Positions 33,373-43,398 of a stretch of 64,000 bases of DNA are shown piece by piece. The stretch covers positions 1 through 64,000 of the forward strand of contig JAENYP010000009.1 of NCBI GenBank assembly GCA_016841725.1, in the 5' to 3' direction. Numbering within the stretch: position 1 is the stretch's first letter; the number at the start of each line of letters is the position of its first letter. The stretch is from Thermincola carboxydiphila. Its GTDB lineage: Bacteria > Bacillota > Thermincolia > Thermincolales > UBA2595. A program made the translations under genes and the position numbers. The notes beneath the pieces are model-generated. The model searched no databases. It was not told the origin of the DNA and saw only the letters and a program-made list of their open reading frames with translations.

Positions 33373-35664
33373 TTGTTTAAAATAAGAATCAAAGGTAAGC
33401 ACCTGGCTCTTTTTACCGGTTTTACCGTACTGGCTGCAGTCCTCTTTTATGCCGCCCTTCCGGGATTTCTTTACCGGGCGGCAGACGCTGCGGCTGATGA
33501 GGTAAAAACTGAAAAAATATTCAGCTTGCTGATAGACTGGTTCCCTTCCAGTGATGAAGCAGCAAAAGCGCTCTATTTTTCTGCGGAAAAAGCCGTTCAC
33601 AACCTAAGTGCCGGCGGCGGACCGGGTATGGTCTACTTTTTCAATGGTTCCACCGGCATGGGAGGCCTCCAGGGGACGGAAATTGATATTGAGGAAGCTG
33701 TAGAGAGGTTGGAGACAATCAGGAAGCGTTTCCCCGAATCTCCGTGGAGCAGGCACGCCCTGGGAAAACTGGGTACCGCCTATTACATGCTTGGCAAATA
33801 TGACAGGGCTGTTGATTATCTCAGGGCTTCCATAGAAGAATCCGGGGTGGATGCAGTGGACAGTACCAGACTCCTCATAAAAATATACCTTGATCAGGGA
33901 GATTACACAAAGGCACTGCAGCTTGCTGGTCGCAGCCTGGCTGAAAAACCGGGCTTTAATCCTCTGGAAATCATGCTGCTCAAGGGCCAGGCCCTGATAG
34001 GCCTGCAGCAGTGGGAAGAAGCGCGGCAGGTTTTCAGGGAACTGCCGGGAGAAGCAGCAAAAATATATGGTAATGCGCTTAATGGGGAGAAAGAAGAATC
34101 GGTTTCACTGAATGTTGGCGATTATGAAAAAAAGGCCCGGGGATACCTGGCCAAAATTGACCGGCTGGAGACAAGCGGCGGCCGGACAGGAACTGTGGCA
34201 GGCACGGTGCTTATGGGTGGGAAACCGGTTTCCGGGGTACATATATTCCTTATTGACAGGGATGTGGATGAGGATTACTATACCGGCTTTACCGGGGACC
34301 TGCGGAAAAGCATTACCGGGGAAACGGGTGAATACCGGTTTGATGCCCTTGCCCCGGGACGTTATGCCCTTGGGGTTGGTGTTCAAATCAAGGATGTTGA
34401 GGGTTATACATTACAGTCATCAGCAGATACCGGATTAACCATTGAAGCGGCAGAGACAGAGGCGCGGAACATTGATTTTGTACCTGCTGTTAAGCTTATC
34501 CTGCCCGAGTCCGGAACTGCAGTTGACGAAAAGGTAACCTTTAGCTGGACTCCTGCCCAGGGAGCGGTGTCCTATGAACTGTTTATGGGGCCTGTAAAGA
34601 GAGATGAAAAAGGAAATATCAGTGCAGCCTATACCACTGTTTTAAAATCAAGAATCACCCAAAACAGGATAACTGTCAACATCAAAGAAGAACGTCAAAA
34701 ACTGCGGTTTGGCGGGGGAATTGCCTACAGTGATCAAATTGAACCGGAATCTGTTTTTGGGCTGTTACGTCCGGGAGCAGAATACACCTGGGGAGTTTAT
34801 GCATATGACGCTAAAGGCAGGCGGATTTCTGACAGCTCAGGAGTGGCATTTTATCATAGTAAAAAGGAAATTCCTTTGTTCCGGGTTAGTGGCAGCATCA
34901 GTGAAGGTGACAGGCTGCTTCTGGAACGCAGGCATCAAGAGGCTGTCAAAGCCTACGAAAAGCAGATTGAGCAAAATTCCGGGGATGTCCATGCCCTGAC
35001 TATGCTTGCCCGTCTGTACCAGTATGGGATTACATGGGGACAGAGTGACCCTGAAAAAGCAGCGGGGTATTATGAACGGCTGCTGCAGGTGGAGAATACC
35101 CCGGAGGCAAGAAACGCCCTGGCGCAGGTTTACTTTGATGCCGGGCAGTTGGCAAAGGCAGAAGCATTGTTTAAGTCTCTGGAAGGCACCTCTGAGGAAT
35201 CCTGGCTCACACGCTATAATCTGGGGCGGATTAGCTTCCTGAAGGGGCATCCTGCTGAAGCCCTGGAAGCAATGGAACAGGCTGTGGAAATGGAACACGG
35301 TATCTATGTCAGGGCATATCCCGTAAGCCTGGCCCTGGTCCTGAATAGGACGGAACAGGCATTGTCTTTTGCCGGGAGAGTAGATGAAGGGGTTAATTAC
35401 CTGGACCTGTTACAGCGTTACGCTGAAAAGGGTTATCAGGTAAGGCCAGAAGCGGCGGCAGCCATCAGTGCGGGCGATTACCGGCTGGCCCAGTCACTGT
35501 TGTCCACTGATAATCAGCATGACCTCTTTGTGAAGGAGCTTTTAGGTTACCTGGCCAGACATGCCAGGCTGAAGGAACCGCACAGCGCCGGCGGGATTAA
35601 TGATCCTCTGCTGGCCGGACTGTTGGAAAAGATGCTGGGGGTCAGGGTAATTTATCCTGAGTAA
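33373..35664 (+). CDS. Large membrane-anchored TPR protein with carboxypeptidase-regulatory-like domain
   Basis: A 763-residue protein. It has an N-terminal transmembrane segment (about 10-33), several TPRs (about 60-230), a transthyretin-like carboxypeptidase regulatory domain (about 270-365, with GTVLMGGKPVSGVHIFLIDR and GETGEYRFDALAPGRYALGV), a fibronectin-like region (about 375-490, SWTPAQGAVSYELFMGP), and further TPRs (about 510-690). The start is TTG at 33373 with AGGAGGGG upstream. It is the third gene of the ECF operon and probably the structural effector or sensor of an envelope response. The exact function is unknown. Confidence 0.8.
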   Translation: MFKIRIKGKHLALFTGFTVLAAVLFYAALPGFLYRAADAAADEVKTEKIFSLLIDWFPSSDEAAKALYFSAEKAVHNLSAGGGPGMVYFFNGSTGMGGLQGTEIDIEEAVERLETIRKRFPESPWSRHALGKLGTAYYMLGKYDRAVDYLRASIEESGVDAVDSTRLLIKIYLDQGDYTKALQLAGRSLAEKPGFNPLEIMLLKGQALIGLQQWEEARQVFRELPGEAAKIYGNALNGEKEESVSLNVGDYEKKARGYLAKIDRLETSGGRTGTVAGTVLMGGKPVSGVHIFLIDRDVDEDYYTGFTGDLRKSITGETGEYRFDALAPGRYALGVGVQIKDVEGYTLQSSADTGLTIEAAETEARNIDFVPAVKLILPESGTAVDEKVTFSWTPAQGAVSYELFMGPVKRDEKGNISAAYTTVLKSRITQNRITVNIKEERQKLRFGGGIAYSDQIEPESVFGLLRPGAEYTWGVYAYDAKGRRISDSSGVAFYHSKKEIPLFRVSGSISEGDRLLLERRHQEAVKAYEKQIEQNSGDVHALTMLARLYQYGITWGQSDPEKAAGYYERLLQVENTPEARNALAQVYFDAGQLAKAEALFKSLEGTSEESWLTRYNLGRISFLKGHPAEALEAMEQAVEMEHGIYVRAYPVSLALVLNRTEQALSFAGRVDEGVNYLDLLQRYAEKGYQVRPEAAAAISAGDYRLAQSLLSTDNQHDLFVKELLGYLARHARLKEPHSAGGINDPLLAGLLEKMLGVRVIYPE

Positions 35665-35693
35665 GGAGTGAAACCCGGGGGATAATAAAGTAA

Positions 35694-35720
35694 TGCTGCT
35701 GCCACAGTGTGGCAGCAGCA
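35694..35720. repeat. 27-bp perfect palindrome between the ECF operon and the next gene
   Basis: Thirteen bases on each side of a single central base (35707) are exactly complementary. It could form a hairpin with a 10-bp stem and 7-nt loop, but no T-run follows on either strand. It may therefore be an operator or an mRNA 3' end stabiliser rather than a terminator. Confidence 0.6.
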
Positions 35721-35794
35721 AATTCCGGGGTCCCAAATCCATATTAAAGCTGTATTAATCTGCATTAAAACAGGAATAGAGAGGAATCATTATC

Positions 35795-36058
35795 ATGAAG
35801 GCACAGGCAAAACGAGTTTTAATACTGGTTTTTGGATGGCTTTTTATAATAGTTGGGGTTGCCGGGCTTTTTCTGCCGTTTTTACAGGGGATACTGTTTT
35901 TGCTGGTTGGATTTTACCTGCTTTCACATGAATCCCGGTGGGCAAAAAAACAGTTTGACAAGTTAAAACGGCGTTACCCTGGGTTGTACGGCAGGTTTAT
36001 GAATCTTAAAACATGGTTCCAGAACAAATTCCGGGAATTGTTCGGGAGAAGAATATGA
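35795..36058 (+). CDS. Small two-span membrane protein (PGPGW-like)
   Basis: An 87-residue protein with two adjoining hydrophobic segments (about 8-27 and 29-46; FGWLFIIVGVAGLFLPFLQG) and a basic amphipathic C-terminal half. The arrangement and the G-W/L-G pattern match the PGPGW family of putative transmembrane proteins of unknown function. GAGAGGAATC precedes the ATG. It is a single gene, convergent with the ATPase gene downstream. Confidence 0.7.
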   Translation: MKAQAKRVLILVFGWLFIIVGVAGLFLPFLQGILFLLVGFYLLSHESRWAKKQFDKLKRRYPGLYGRFMNLKTWFQNKFRELFGRRI

Positions 36059-36084
36059 CTTCATTTGTATTAATAAGGGTGCAG

Positions 36085-37212
36085 CTATTCTGCAGTTCTT
36101 TCTTCAGCATACCTGATGATTCGCGCCAGGAGCTGTTCTTTTTTAGCATTAATGTCATCGAAGTTCATAGCAGGGACATAATATGACTCCATCAGGTCGT
36201 GTTCTGTTTTTGCCTGGTTAAGTCTTTTTACGGCCCTGTTAAAGGCAGCCTCAAACCTCGTTCGGCATCCTGTAATTTCCGCAGCATAGTTCTTTAAGGC
36301 CTCTGTATTCAGAAAAGCAGAAAGGTTAATCTCTTTGGAAGCCTCAAGGTTGGGCAGGCAGTTGGGGTCAAAATATACCGGCGCCGATAAATTGGCTGCA
36401 GCTACAGATAGTTGAGGTATCACCAGAACATCAATGTTTTGAGGGACCAGGGAACAATGATACTGTTCGGTATCAAGTCCGAGAGAGGCCGCTTGAGCGG
36501 CCAGTTTAGCAAGTAGTGCAGCCTTGCCGCTGCCCGGTTCACCTGTGATTACATATAGCTTTTGTATGTCCTGAAGCAGGGTGTCATGGTAATTTACCGG
36601 CCCATCTGGGGTAATGGCGCTGGCAAAGAGATGCCGGATTGTGGCGGGACGCGTAAAATCAGGTTTTACAGCAGTGAAGATTTCTTCTGAAATCCGAAGA
36701 GTTGCTTCACTAACCCGGGTAAAATCAACTGCTTCCGTTATATAGCTTTCCCACTCGTCACGGATTACTTTTGCCTCTTTAAGGGCAAAGTAGGCCATCT
36801 GGAAGAAACGCCCGACCCGGCGGTTCGTTTTGAGTATAGCAGGCTTGTTTTTTCTGAGCAGGGTTTCGTCCCAAAACTCACCAAGGTTGAGTATCTCGTC
36901 TACTGCCCCGGGATTTTTGGGATCAACCACATGGGGTGCAGTCCCGTCCAGCATGGCCACACCGATTTCCGGAATACATACCCCGTCAAGGGAGCCATTA
37001 TCAGAGGAACAGCAGTGGAATTCAACATCATACCCCAAATTTAGCATTGTTTCTCCAATTGATCGCATCAGTGTTGATTTCCCCACACCGGGACCGCCTT
37101 TGATAACAAAAATCCGGTTGGCATCAGGTCTGATAATATTATCATAGTATGAATAGAACCCCTGTGAAGTGTTCCCGCCCGGGAACATTTTTTTCAGTTT
37201 GCCTTTGGCCAA
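36085..37212 (-). CDS. Duplicated P-loop ATPase, PRK06851-like
   Basis: A 375-residue protein of two similar halves. The first has a canonical Walker A motif (GGPGVGKST, about residues 39-47). The second has GEPGSGKAALL, where the Ser/Thr after Lys is replaced by Ala, so the second site may be weak or dead. The family is widespread in spore formers and has no firmly assigned role. The start is TTG at 37212 with AAAGGAGG upstream. No operon partner is visible. Confidence 0.75.
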   Translation of the reverse strand: MAKGKLKKMFPGGNTSQGFYSYYDNIIRPDANRIFVIKGGPGVGKSTLMRSIGETMLNLGYDVEFHCCSSDNGSLDGVCIPEIGVAMLDGTAPHVVDPKNPGAVDEILNLGEFWDETLLRKNKPAILKTNRRVGRFFQMAYFALKEAKVIRDEWESYITEAVDFTRVSEATLRISEEIFTAVKPDFTRPATIRHLFASAITPDGPVNYHDTLLQDIQKLYVITGEPGSGKAALLAKLAAQAASLGLDTEQYHCSLVPQNIDVLVIPQLSVAAANLSAPVYFDPNCLPNLEASKEINLSAFLNTEALKNYAAEITGCRTRFEAAFNRAVKRLNQAKTEHDLMESYYVPAMNFDDINAKKEQLLARIIRYAEERTAE

Positions 37213-37470
37213 GTTTGTCGACCTCCTTTAATTTGCAGGGTGATATATCATATGGCATGCCGGTCAATATTGACACACCACAAGGTAAAGTTGTGGGTTT
37301 AATGCTTCTGGCAGCCCAAGTTTGGTAAAATGGTCATATTTATGCAGATTACGCGATATTTTCCTTAATTAAGCAGGAATAGGAGAAAATACGTAGAATT
37401 GTAGTGTTATGCTATGTAGTAACAATATCAGGAAATTGCTTTAAGCCACAGAAAAGAAAGGGACATAATT

Positions 37471-37821
37471 TTGCCAAACTATACTGAATGCCAAATTACT
37501 ACACTCTCCCGTGAAATAGCTAAAATTCACAAGAAAATATTTGGTAAAGGTCCTGGTGCAGTAAATGTGGCTTTACGGCCTTCCCTGGTTATTGTCAAAG
37601 CAGAAGGCGTGTTAACAGAACTGGAAAAGAATCTTTTAGAAACCCAAAACGGTAATAAAACGGTTGCTGAGATCAGAGCTATATTAATTGAGAAGTTTAA
37701 GCCAGGGATAATTAAGGACATTAGCAAGGCTTTAGCAGTAGATTTCTCTGACATAATGGCAGAGTTGTTTGTATCTTCTGACGAACTAATTGTAGTTTTA
37801 TATTTTGGCAGTCTTGACTAA
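37471..37821 (+). CDS. DUF2294-type protein, copy 1
   Basis: A 116-residue protein of the DUF2294 pattern (IAKIHKKIFGKGPGAVNVAL, VLTELEKNLL, ending in IVVLYFGS). The start is TTG with GAAAGGG upstream. The next gene is a second member, 22 nt downstream and in tandem. Family members are often found beside signalling proteins in Firmicutes but have no established function. The 258-nt region upstream carries no obvious feature beyond AT-rich sequence. Confidence 0.75.
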   Translation: MPNYTECQITTLSREIAKIHKKIFGKGPGAVNVALRPSLVIVKAEGVLTELEKNLLETQNGNKTVAEIRAILIEKFKPGIIKDISKALAVDFSDIMAELFVSSDELIVVLYFGSLD

Positions 37822-37843
37822 TGACCAAAGGAGACCGTTTATA

Positions 37844-38197
37844 GTGTTGTCTTTTGAAGAAGCAATAAATGATTGTACCCTGGAGCAGGACCTTGCCCGA
37901 TGGTTCGCCGGGGCCCACAAAGAATTGTTTGGTAATGGACCGCAGGTGGTTAATGCGGTTGTTATTGATTCTTACTGTGTAATTGCAGCTAACAAGGTGC
38001 TCAACAAGTTTGAGAAATCTCTGACAAGTATCCCTGAGGGGCCTTACAGAATCCAATATACAAGAAATCTGCTTTTTGAGGAGGTTAAGGAAGAATTTAA
38101 GGTCAGTTTTTATCAGGTATTCAAATTAAAAGTGAAGGACATCAGATACTCCCTTAATGTGGAAAAGGATAAATCCCTTTTTATAGTTGTAACGTGA
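37844..38197 (+). CDS. DUF2294-type protein, copy 2
   Basis: A 117-residue second member of the family (LARWFAGAHKELFGNGPQVV, NKVLNKFEKSLT). The start is taken at GTG 37844, with AAAGGAG 10 nt upstream; a TTG at 37805 would overlap copy 1. The two copies are diverged, so the duplication is old. They precede the response-regulator gene and seem to belong to the signalling island. Confidence 0.7.
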   Translation: MLSFEEAINDCTLEQDLARWFAGAHKELFGNGPQVVNAVVIDSYCVIAANKVLNKFEKSLTSIPEGPYRIQYTRNLLFEEVKEEFKVSFYQVFKLKVKDIRYSLNVEKDKSLFIVVT

Positions 38198-38278
38198 ATT
38201 GTCCGTAATTGTAGAATAAGCTGAGTCTGAATTTAATTTATAACCCCTCATTAAGAGGCAGGAACAGGGGGTATTTCA

Positions 38279-38689
38279 ATATATACTTTAATTGTTGAAG
38301 ATGATTTTGTGAGCAGGGAATTTATGCTTACGCTTTTGGCCCCATATGGAGCCGTTAATGTGGCGGTAAATGGGTTGGAGGCAATGGCAGCAATAGAAAA
38401 AGCCTGGCAGGTTAATGAGCCTTATGACCTTATTTGCCTCGATATCATGCTTCCGGAAATGGATGGTTTTCAGGTGCTAAAAAACGTCCGCCGTATGGAA
38501 AAGCAAAGGGCAGGGGATCAGTTAAACCATGTTAAAATAATTATGACCAGTGCTTTAAATGATCCCCGGATTATAGAACGGGCTTATGGGGAGAGATGTG
38601 AAGCATATCTGGTTAAACCTATTAATAAAGCACAACTGATTGATACTATAAGGAGAATGGGGCTGTTAGACAAGTTATCGACAGTTTAG
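38279..38689 (+). CDS. Single-domain response regulator with a non-standard start codon
   Basis: About 136 residues, a stand-alone receiver: LIVEDDFVSREFM at the N-terminus (acidic pair), LICLDIMLPEMDG (phospho-Asp), TSALNDPRI and YLVKPI (Lys). It is a close paralogue of the regulator at 45456. The first in-frame ATG/GTG/TTG comes only at 38309, after the essential acidic pair. Upstream, ATA (38279) or ATT (38273) follows an AGGGGG site at 38266-38271, ATA having the better spacing. Either a rare initiation codon is used, or the original start was lost and the gene is impaired. Protein family firm; start uncertain. Confidence 0.65.
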   Translation: MYTLIVEDDFVSREFMLTLLAPYGAVNVAVNGLEAMAAIEKAWQVNEPYDLICLDIMLPEMDGFQVLKNVRRMEKQRAGDQLNHVKIIMTSALNDPRIIERAYGERCEAYLVKPINKAQLIDTIRRMGLLDKLSTV

Positions 38690-38730
38690 GTTATAGATAT
38701 TTTTTATAAAGGCAGGATGTTAGCGAAATT

Positions 38731-38766
38731 TGTCGAATGAAGTTTTCAAGCAAAATTCATATGGTT
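38731..38766 (+). promoter_or_regulatory. Spo0A-box-like site and candidate promoter before the PAS/EAL pseudogene
   Basis: TGTCGAA (38731-38737) is followed 21 nt later by CATATGGTT (38758-38766), a possible -10 region. The same two elements with similar spacing occur before the gene at 46083. Confidence 0.4.
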
Positions 38767-38789
38767 GAACAAGCATTAGAATGTCTTGT

Positions 38790-38853
38790 AAACCAAACCT
38801 GAGTTGGTGAAGCTGAAAGGCTGGACGGACTTTTGGTTTGGTTTTGCTTTTTT
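38790..38853 (+). promoter_or_regulatory. Candidate regulatory RNA leader, copy A
   Basis: A 10-bp perfect stem (38790-38799 with 38835-38844) closed by a T6 run (38848-38853) encloses a core at 38806-38830 that is very similar to the core of copy B at 45974-46000. The stem plus T-run is a terminator located after the candidate promoter and 31 nt before the start codon, so it would act in the leader. Ligand or binding protein unknown. Confidence 0.5.
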
Positions 38854-38884
38854 ATCGACTTGGTTCCGCATAGGGGGGATGGTT

Positions 38885-39525
38885 ATGGGTGGGAGAAAAA
38901 TAATGAATGCCCTTAGAGTATTCAAGGCTCATCGGTTAGCTGCCTGGACATTTTTTAAGCATGAAATGGAAGGGGTAATCACTATTGATCCTCAGGGGAC
39001 AATTCTGGGAGTAAATGAAAAGATGTTATAGGAATAGAGGCGCTGCTGCGCTGGCAGCACCCGGATCTGGGCCTGCTATATCCTGATGGTTTCATCTTAA
39101 TTGCTGAAGAAACCGGTTTAATCATTCCGATAGGTGAATGGGTTCTCCGAGCTGCGGCTTCACAGAACAAAGCCTGGCAGGATTGCGGTTTTCCCCGGGT
39201 TCAAATGGCTGTCAACATATCTGCCCGCCAATTTCAGGATACTGACTATACCATGGAAACTTTAAGCTGGCTTAAAGAAATGCGAATTCCAATTTCCATT
39301 GATGATTTTGGTACAGGCTACTGTTCTCATTTGGAACATGAAAATGCTATTGTGAAGGCCATAATTGGTTTGGGTCATAGTTTGAATTTAAAAGTTATTG
39401 CCGAAGGTGTTGAAACTTCCGAACAGATGGAGTTGTTACACAGGTACGGGTGTAATGGTGTGCAGGGTTACCTGTTTGGCAAGCCGATGCCTGCAGAAGA
39501 ATTTGCCAGGATTCTTAAGAAATAG
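38885..39525 (+). pseudogene. Collapsed PAS/EAL phosphodiesterase gene
   Basis: The reading begins at an ATG with GGGGGGA upstream and runs through a short PAS-like start (HEMEGVITIDPQGTILGVNE) to a stop near 39030. From 39028, in another frame, a truncated EAL domain follows to 39525 (LLRWQHPDLGLL, EETGLIIPIGEWVL, VNISARQFQ, SIDDFGTGY, IAEGVETSEQME, QGYLFGKPMP). The rest of PAS, any GGDEF domain, the ELE catalytic stretch and the region between DFGTGYCS and HENAIVKAI are deleted. So at least three deletions have occurred and phosphodiesterase activity is not expected. Confidence 0.8.
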
Positions 39526-39548
39526 TGTTCTAACAGGAGGTTTATTGC

Positions 39549-42500
39549 TTGATGAGTTGGTGGACCAGATATGGGAGTAGTAATATTTTTTCAGGTGTTC
39601 GCCGGAAGGCTTTTTCGCCTGCCGGGATAGTGTTTGTTCTTCTAGCTGCTATTTTTGTAACCGAATTAGGGGTAATGGCAATTCTTGATAAGACAGATAT
39701 CCAGGAGGGAACTAAATATCTTTTGGATGCTGCTATTGTAGTAAGTGTGCTATCTCCGATAACTATCATTTTAGTTGTGCGCCCCATGAAACGCGAGCTT
39801 AGTAAAAAAATACAGGTTCATGCCGCAATTGAAGAAGCTTACAAGGAACTTGACCAGATATTCCAGAACGCTGTTGACCCTGTCAGTATAGTAGACTTAG
39901 ACTATAATGTCATTCGTGTTAACAAAAGGTTTCTTGAACTTACCGGATTAACCGCTGATTACATAAAGAGCCGGAAGTGCCACGAAGTTTTCCACGGGTA
40001 TGCTTGTCATACTTCTGAATGCTCCCTGGCGAAAATCGTCGGCGGGGAGCATGCAGTCGAATATGATGTGGGGAAAGAACGTACTGATGGGTCTATCGTA
40101 CCTTGTATCGTAACCGCCACACCCTTTCGGTCACCTGATGGTCAGTTAGTGGGGATAGTTGAAAAATTCAAGGATATTACGGACCGCAAACAGGCGGAAG
40201 AACTCTTGCGAAGGTATCAGGACATTTTCAGGAATGCCAGGGATATCATATTGTTTGTCCGGTTGGATGGAAGTATTGCTGACGCCAATGAAGCTGCCGT
40301 TAAGACCTACGGATACCCATATAAAGAGTTATTATTACTTAATATTATGGACCTGAGGGCACCGGAAGACAGGGCTATGACCAATGGACAAATGCAATTG
40401 GCACACATGGATGGACTTTTATTTGAAACAGTTCATATACGTAAAGATGGTACCAGAATCCCGGTGGAAGTTAATTCACAAGCTACCATTTTGGGTAATG
40501 AACAGGTGCTTTTAAGCATCATCAGAGACATCAGTGAAAGGAAACAAAGTGAACTGGCCCTTCAGCAGCAAAAGGAATTTACCGAAAACCTTATAATGAA
40601 TTCCAGTGTGCCCACTTATGTTGTTGACGTGGACCATAAGGTGATTTTTTGGAACAAAGCTATGGAAACATTAAGCGGTCTGGAAGCGTCCCAGGTGCTG
40701 GGGACCAGTAATCATTGGAAGGGATTTTACCAACATCAACGCCCATGCCTGGCAGACATAGCTATTGACGGTAATACTGATACACTGAACGATTACTATG
40801 TTAATTCTGCAGCCTGTAATCTGATTAATGACGGATTGTCTGCAGAGGGGTGGTTTGATATTATTGCCAGCGGAAGGAGGAGATATTTAGTCCTTCATAC
40901 GGCGCCTATATATAACACCGATGGTGAGATTGTGGCTGCTATTGAAACTTTGCTGGATATCACTGACCGCAAACTGGCAGAAGAACGGGAGAAGCAAAAC
41001 AGGGAAACACTGGATGCCATGTTCGAAGCTGCCCCCATTGGGATGTTACTGTTTAATGACAGCTATAGAGTTACCAGGGCGAACCACAAAGCTTCCAAAC
41101 TGATTTCCCGGCCGATAGAAGAAATGGTCAACAGGGTTGGGGGTGAGGCCCTGGGGTGTTATAATGCCTGCAGCCTGCCAGATGGCTGTGGAACAGGACC
41201 TTTATGTCAGCAATGTCCCCTGCGAACTGCAGTTACCAATACCATGTTGAGCGGTGCAGCCACATCAAACCTTGAGTTTAAGCATACCCTTTTGTCGGAA
41301 GGAAGATGTACCGAACTGTGGCTGCAGGTCAATTGTGTACACACAAAGCTGGAGATGCAGGATTACGTTATCCTTACCATTGATGACATTACAAATCGGA
41401 AACTGGCTGAACAGGAACTGGAAAAAGCAAAAAATACTGCTGAAGTGGCTAATCTGGCCAAGAGTGAATTTCTGGCCAACATGAGCCACGAAATAAGAAC
41501 TCCCATGAACGGCATTATTGGCCTGACCGAGCTTTTGCTTGAAGCGGACCTGCCAGGAGAGCAGAAAGAGTATCTTGAAATGGTAAAGGCTTCCGGAGAT
41601 TCACTGCTCAGGATTATCAATGATATTCTCGACTTTTCAAAGATTGAAGCCGGCAAACTGGAATTAAATGAAATAGAGTTTGACTTAACGGCCACAGTGG
41701 AAGACACTGTTACAGGTTTCGCTATGCGTGCCCATGAAAAACTGCTGGAGCTTAATTGCTATGTACAACCGGGGATTGGCACTGTGTTCGGTGACCCGGG
41801 GCGCTTACGGCAGATACTAATCAATCTTATCGGAAATGCCGTTAAATTTACTGACAAGGGTGAAGTTGGTGTCTATGTTGAAGAAAAAGAGGAGGGCGCC
41901 GGTAGCTTTGGGATAAGTTTTGTGGTCAAAGATACAGGAATCGGGATTCCTGAAGACAAAATGGACAAGCTTTTTAAGAGTTTTTCTCAGGTAGATGGCT
42001 CCCAAACAAGGCATTATGGAGGTACTGGACTTGGATTGGCCATTTCAAAACGACTGGTGGAGATAATGGGAGGAAGAATCGAAGTTGAAAGCAAAGAAGG
42101 CAGGGGGAGCACTTTTAGGGTTTTCATTCCTTTTTGCAAGGTGAAGTCCGCCGAACCCGCCCCGGGTGAATTCCACTTAGCACAAACTGGTAAAGGTTTA
42201 AAGGTATTGGTTGTTGATGATAACGGAACCAACAGGGTCATCATGAGCAAGGTGCTTGCCAGTTGGGGTATGACAGTGCAAACTGCCGACAATGGTAAAC
42301 AGTGCCTGACTGCTTTAAAGCAGGCGTTAGAGGACAACGTGCCTTTTGATTTGGTCCTGCTTGATTCTAAAATGCCCGTAATTGATGGGTTCTCCGCTGC
42401 CGGCAGAATCCGTCGCGACCCCCTGCTGCACGGTACAGCAGTAATGATGATTACATCCGGTGACATTAAAGGGGATACAGAGCGCTGCCGTCGTTTGGGG

Positions 42501-43397
42501 ATATCCCGTTATCTGGTTAAACCGGTTAAACAGAAGGAATTATATGAAGCGATTTTATTTACCCTCGGGGGAAATGAGGTATTAACCGGAAATAAAGAGT
42601 TTTTGACTCCTCAATTAGAGTTAGCCGACAGTGCGGATGATAGAAACAGATATACTCCTGCTTTAAGAATTCTGCTGGCAGAAGATAACGTAATTAATCA
42701 AAGGCTGGCAGAAGCGCTTCTAAAGAAGAAGGGTTGCAAGGTCACTATTGTCAGCAATGGTAAACGTGCGATAGAGGTATGTGAGAGCGAAGATTTTGAT
42801 GTAATTTTGATGGATGTACAGATGCCTGAAATGGATGGCTTGGAGGCCACAAAAGTTATTAGGGGGATGGACAAAAGAACGGCTGCAGTGCCAATAATAG
42901 CCATGACCGCTTATGCACTTAAAGGAGACCGGGAAAAGTGCCTTGCAGCCGGAATGAATGATTATATATCAAAACCTGTTAGCGCTAATAAGTTGTATCG
43001 TGTGGTAGAGCAATGGGCGGGAAACCAAAGTTGTCCGGATGTTGTGAGGCAAGCCCATACTGATATTTCCTCTCTCCTTAATTCAATAGAGGGAGACAGG
43101 GGATTATTGGCTGAGCTGGTGAGTCACTTTCTTGAGGACTGCCCCCTGAAAATGGAGGAAATGAAAAAAGCTTTTCAAGATAACGAATCGTCTGAGGTTG
43201 AACGCGCGGCACATAGTTTAAAAGGAGCTGCAGCCAACTTCGGGGCAGCGGAAGCTTATCACCTGGCACATGAAATTGAAAAAAGGAGCAGAGAAAAGGA
43301 TCTCAAGGGAGCTTGTGAAGTATTTATCAGGTTAGAACGGGAGATGCTTGGTGTCAGGGAGGATCTTGCAGGTGTAGCAAGGCAGAGGAGTGGATAA
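39549..43397 (+). CDS. Hybrid sensor histidine kinase (4 PAS, HK, 2 REC, HPt)
   Basis: A 1282-residue membrane kinase. It has two transmembrane segments (about 22-42, 56-77), four PAS domains (about 100-215, 225-340, 350-480, 490-630), HisKA (H647 in [11 protein letters not shown]), HATPase (about 755-875), two receiver domains ([25 protein letters not shown]) and a C-terminal HPt (H1222 in AAHSLKGAA). The whole phosphorelay is in one chain. PAS1 has a [15 protein letters not shown] pattern and PAS4 a cluster of seven cysteines (CYNAC...[10 protein letters not shown]), suggesting metal or redox sensing. The start is TTG 39549 (or ATG 39552) behind AGGAGGT. The gene overlaps no other gene. Confidence 0.92.
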   Translation: MMSWWTRYGSSNIFSGVRRKAFSPAGIVFVLLAAIFVTELGVMAILDKTDIQEGTKYLLDAAIVVSVLSPITIILVVRPMKRELSKKIQVHAAIEEAYKELDQIFQNAVDPVSIVDLDYNVIRVNKRFLELTGLTADYIKSRKCHEVFHGYACHTSECSLAKIVGGEHAVEYDVGKERTDGSIVPCIVTATPFRSPDGQLVGIVEKFKDITDRKQAEELLRRYQDIFRNARDIILFVRLDGSIADANEAAVKTYGYPYKELLLLNIMDLRAPEDRAMTNGQMQLAHMDGLLFETVHIRKDGTRIPVEVNSQATILGNEQVLLSIIRDISERKQSELALQQQKEFTENLIMNSSVPTYVVDVDHKVIFWNKAMETLSGLEASQVLGTSNHWKGFYQHQRPCLADIAIDGNTDTLNDYYVNSAACNLINDGLSAEGWFDIIASGRRRYLVLHTAPIYNTDGEIVAAIETLLDITDRKLAEEREKQNRETLDAMFEAAPIGMLLFNDSYRVTRANHKASKLISRPIEEMVNRVGGEALGCYNACSLPDGCGTGPLCQQCPLRTAVTNTMLSGAATSNLEFKHTLLSEGRCTELWLQVNCVHTKLEMQDYVILTIDDITNRKLAEQELEKAKNTAEVANLAKSEFLANMSHEIRTPMNGIIGLTELLLEADLPGEQKEYLEMVKASGDSLLRIINDILDFSKIEAGKLELNEIEFDLTATVEDTVTGFAMRAHEKLLELNCYVQPGIGTVFGDPGRLRQILINLIGNAVKFTDKGEVGVYVEEKEEGAGSFGISFVVKDTGIGIPEDKMDKLFKSFSQVDGSQTRHYGGTGLGLAISKRLVEIMGGRIEVESKEGRGSTFRVFIPFCKVKSAEPAPGEFHLAQTGKGLKVLVVDDNGTNRVIMSKVLASWGMTVQTADNGKQCLTALKQALEDNVPFDLVLLDSKMPVIDGFSAAGRIRRDPLLHGTAVMMITSGDIKGDTERCRRLGISRYLVKPVKQKELYEAILFTLGGNEVLTGNKEFLTPQLELADSADDRNRYTPALRILLAEDNVINQRLAEALLKKKGCKVTIVSNGKRAIEVCESEDFDVILMDVQMPEMDGLEATKVIRGMDKRTAAVPIIAMTAYALKGDREKCLAAGMNDYISKPVSANKLYRVVEQWAGNQSCPDVVRQAHTDISSLLNSIEGDRGLLAELVSHFLEDCPLKMEEMKKAFQDNESSEVERAAHSLKGAAANFGAAEAYHLAHEIEKRSREKDLKGACEVFIRLEREMLGVREDLAGVARQRSG

Positions 43398-43398
43398 A

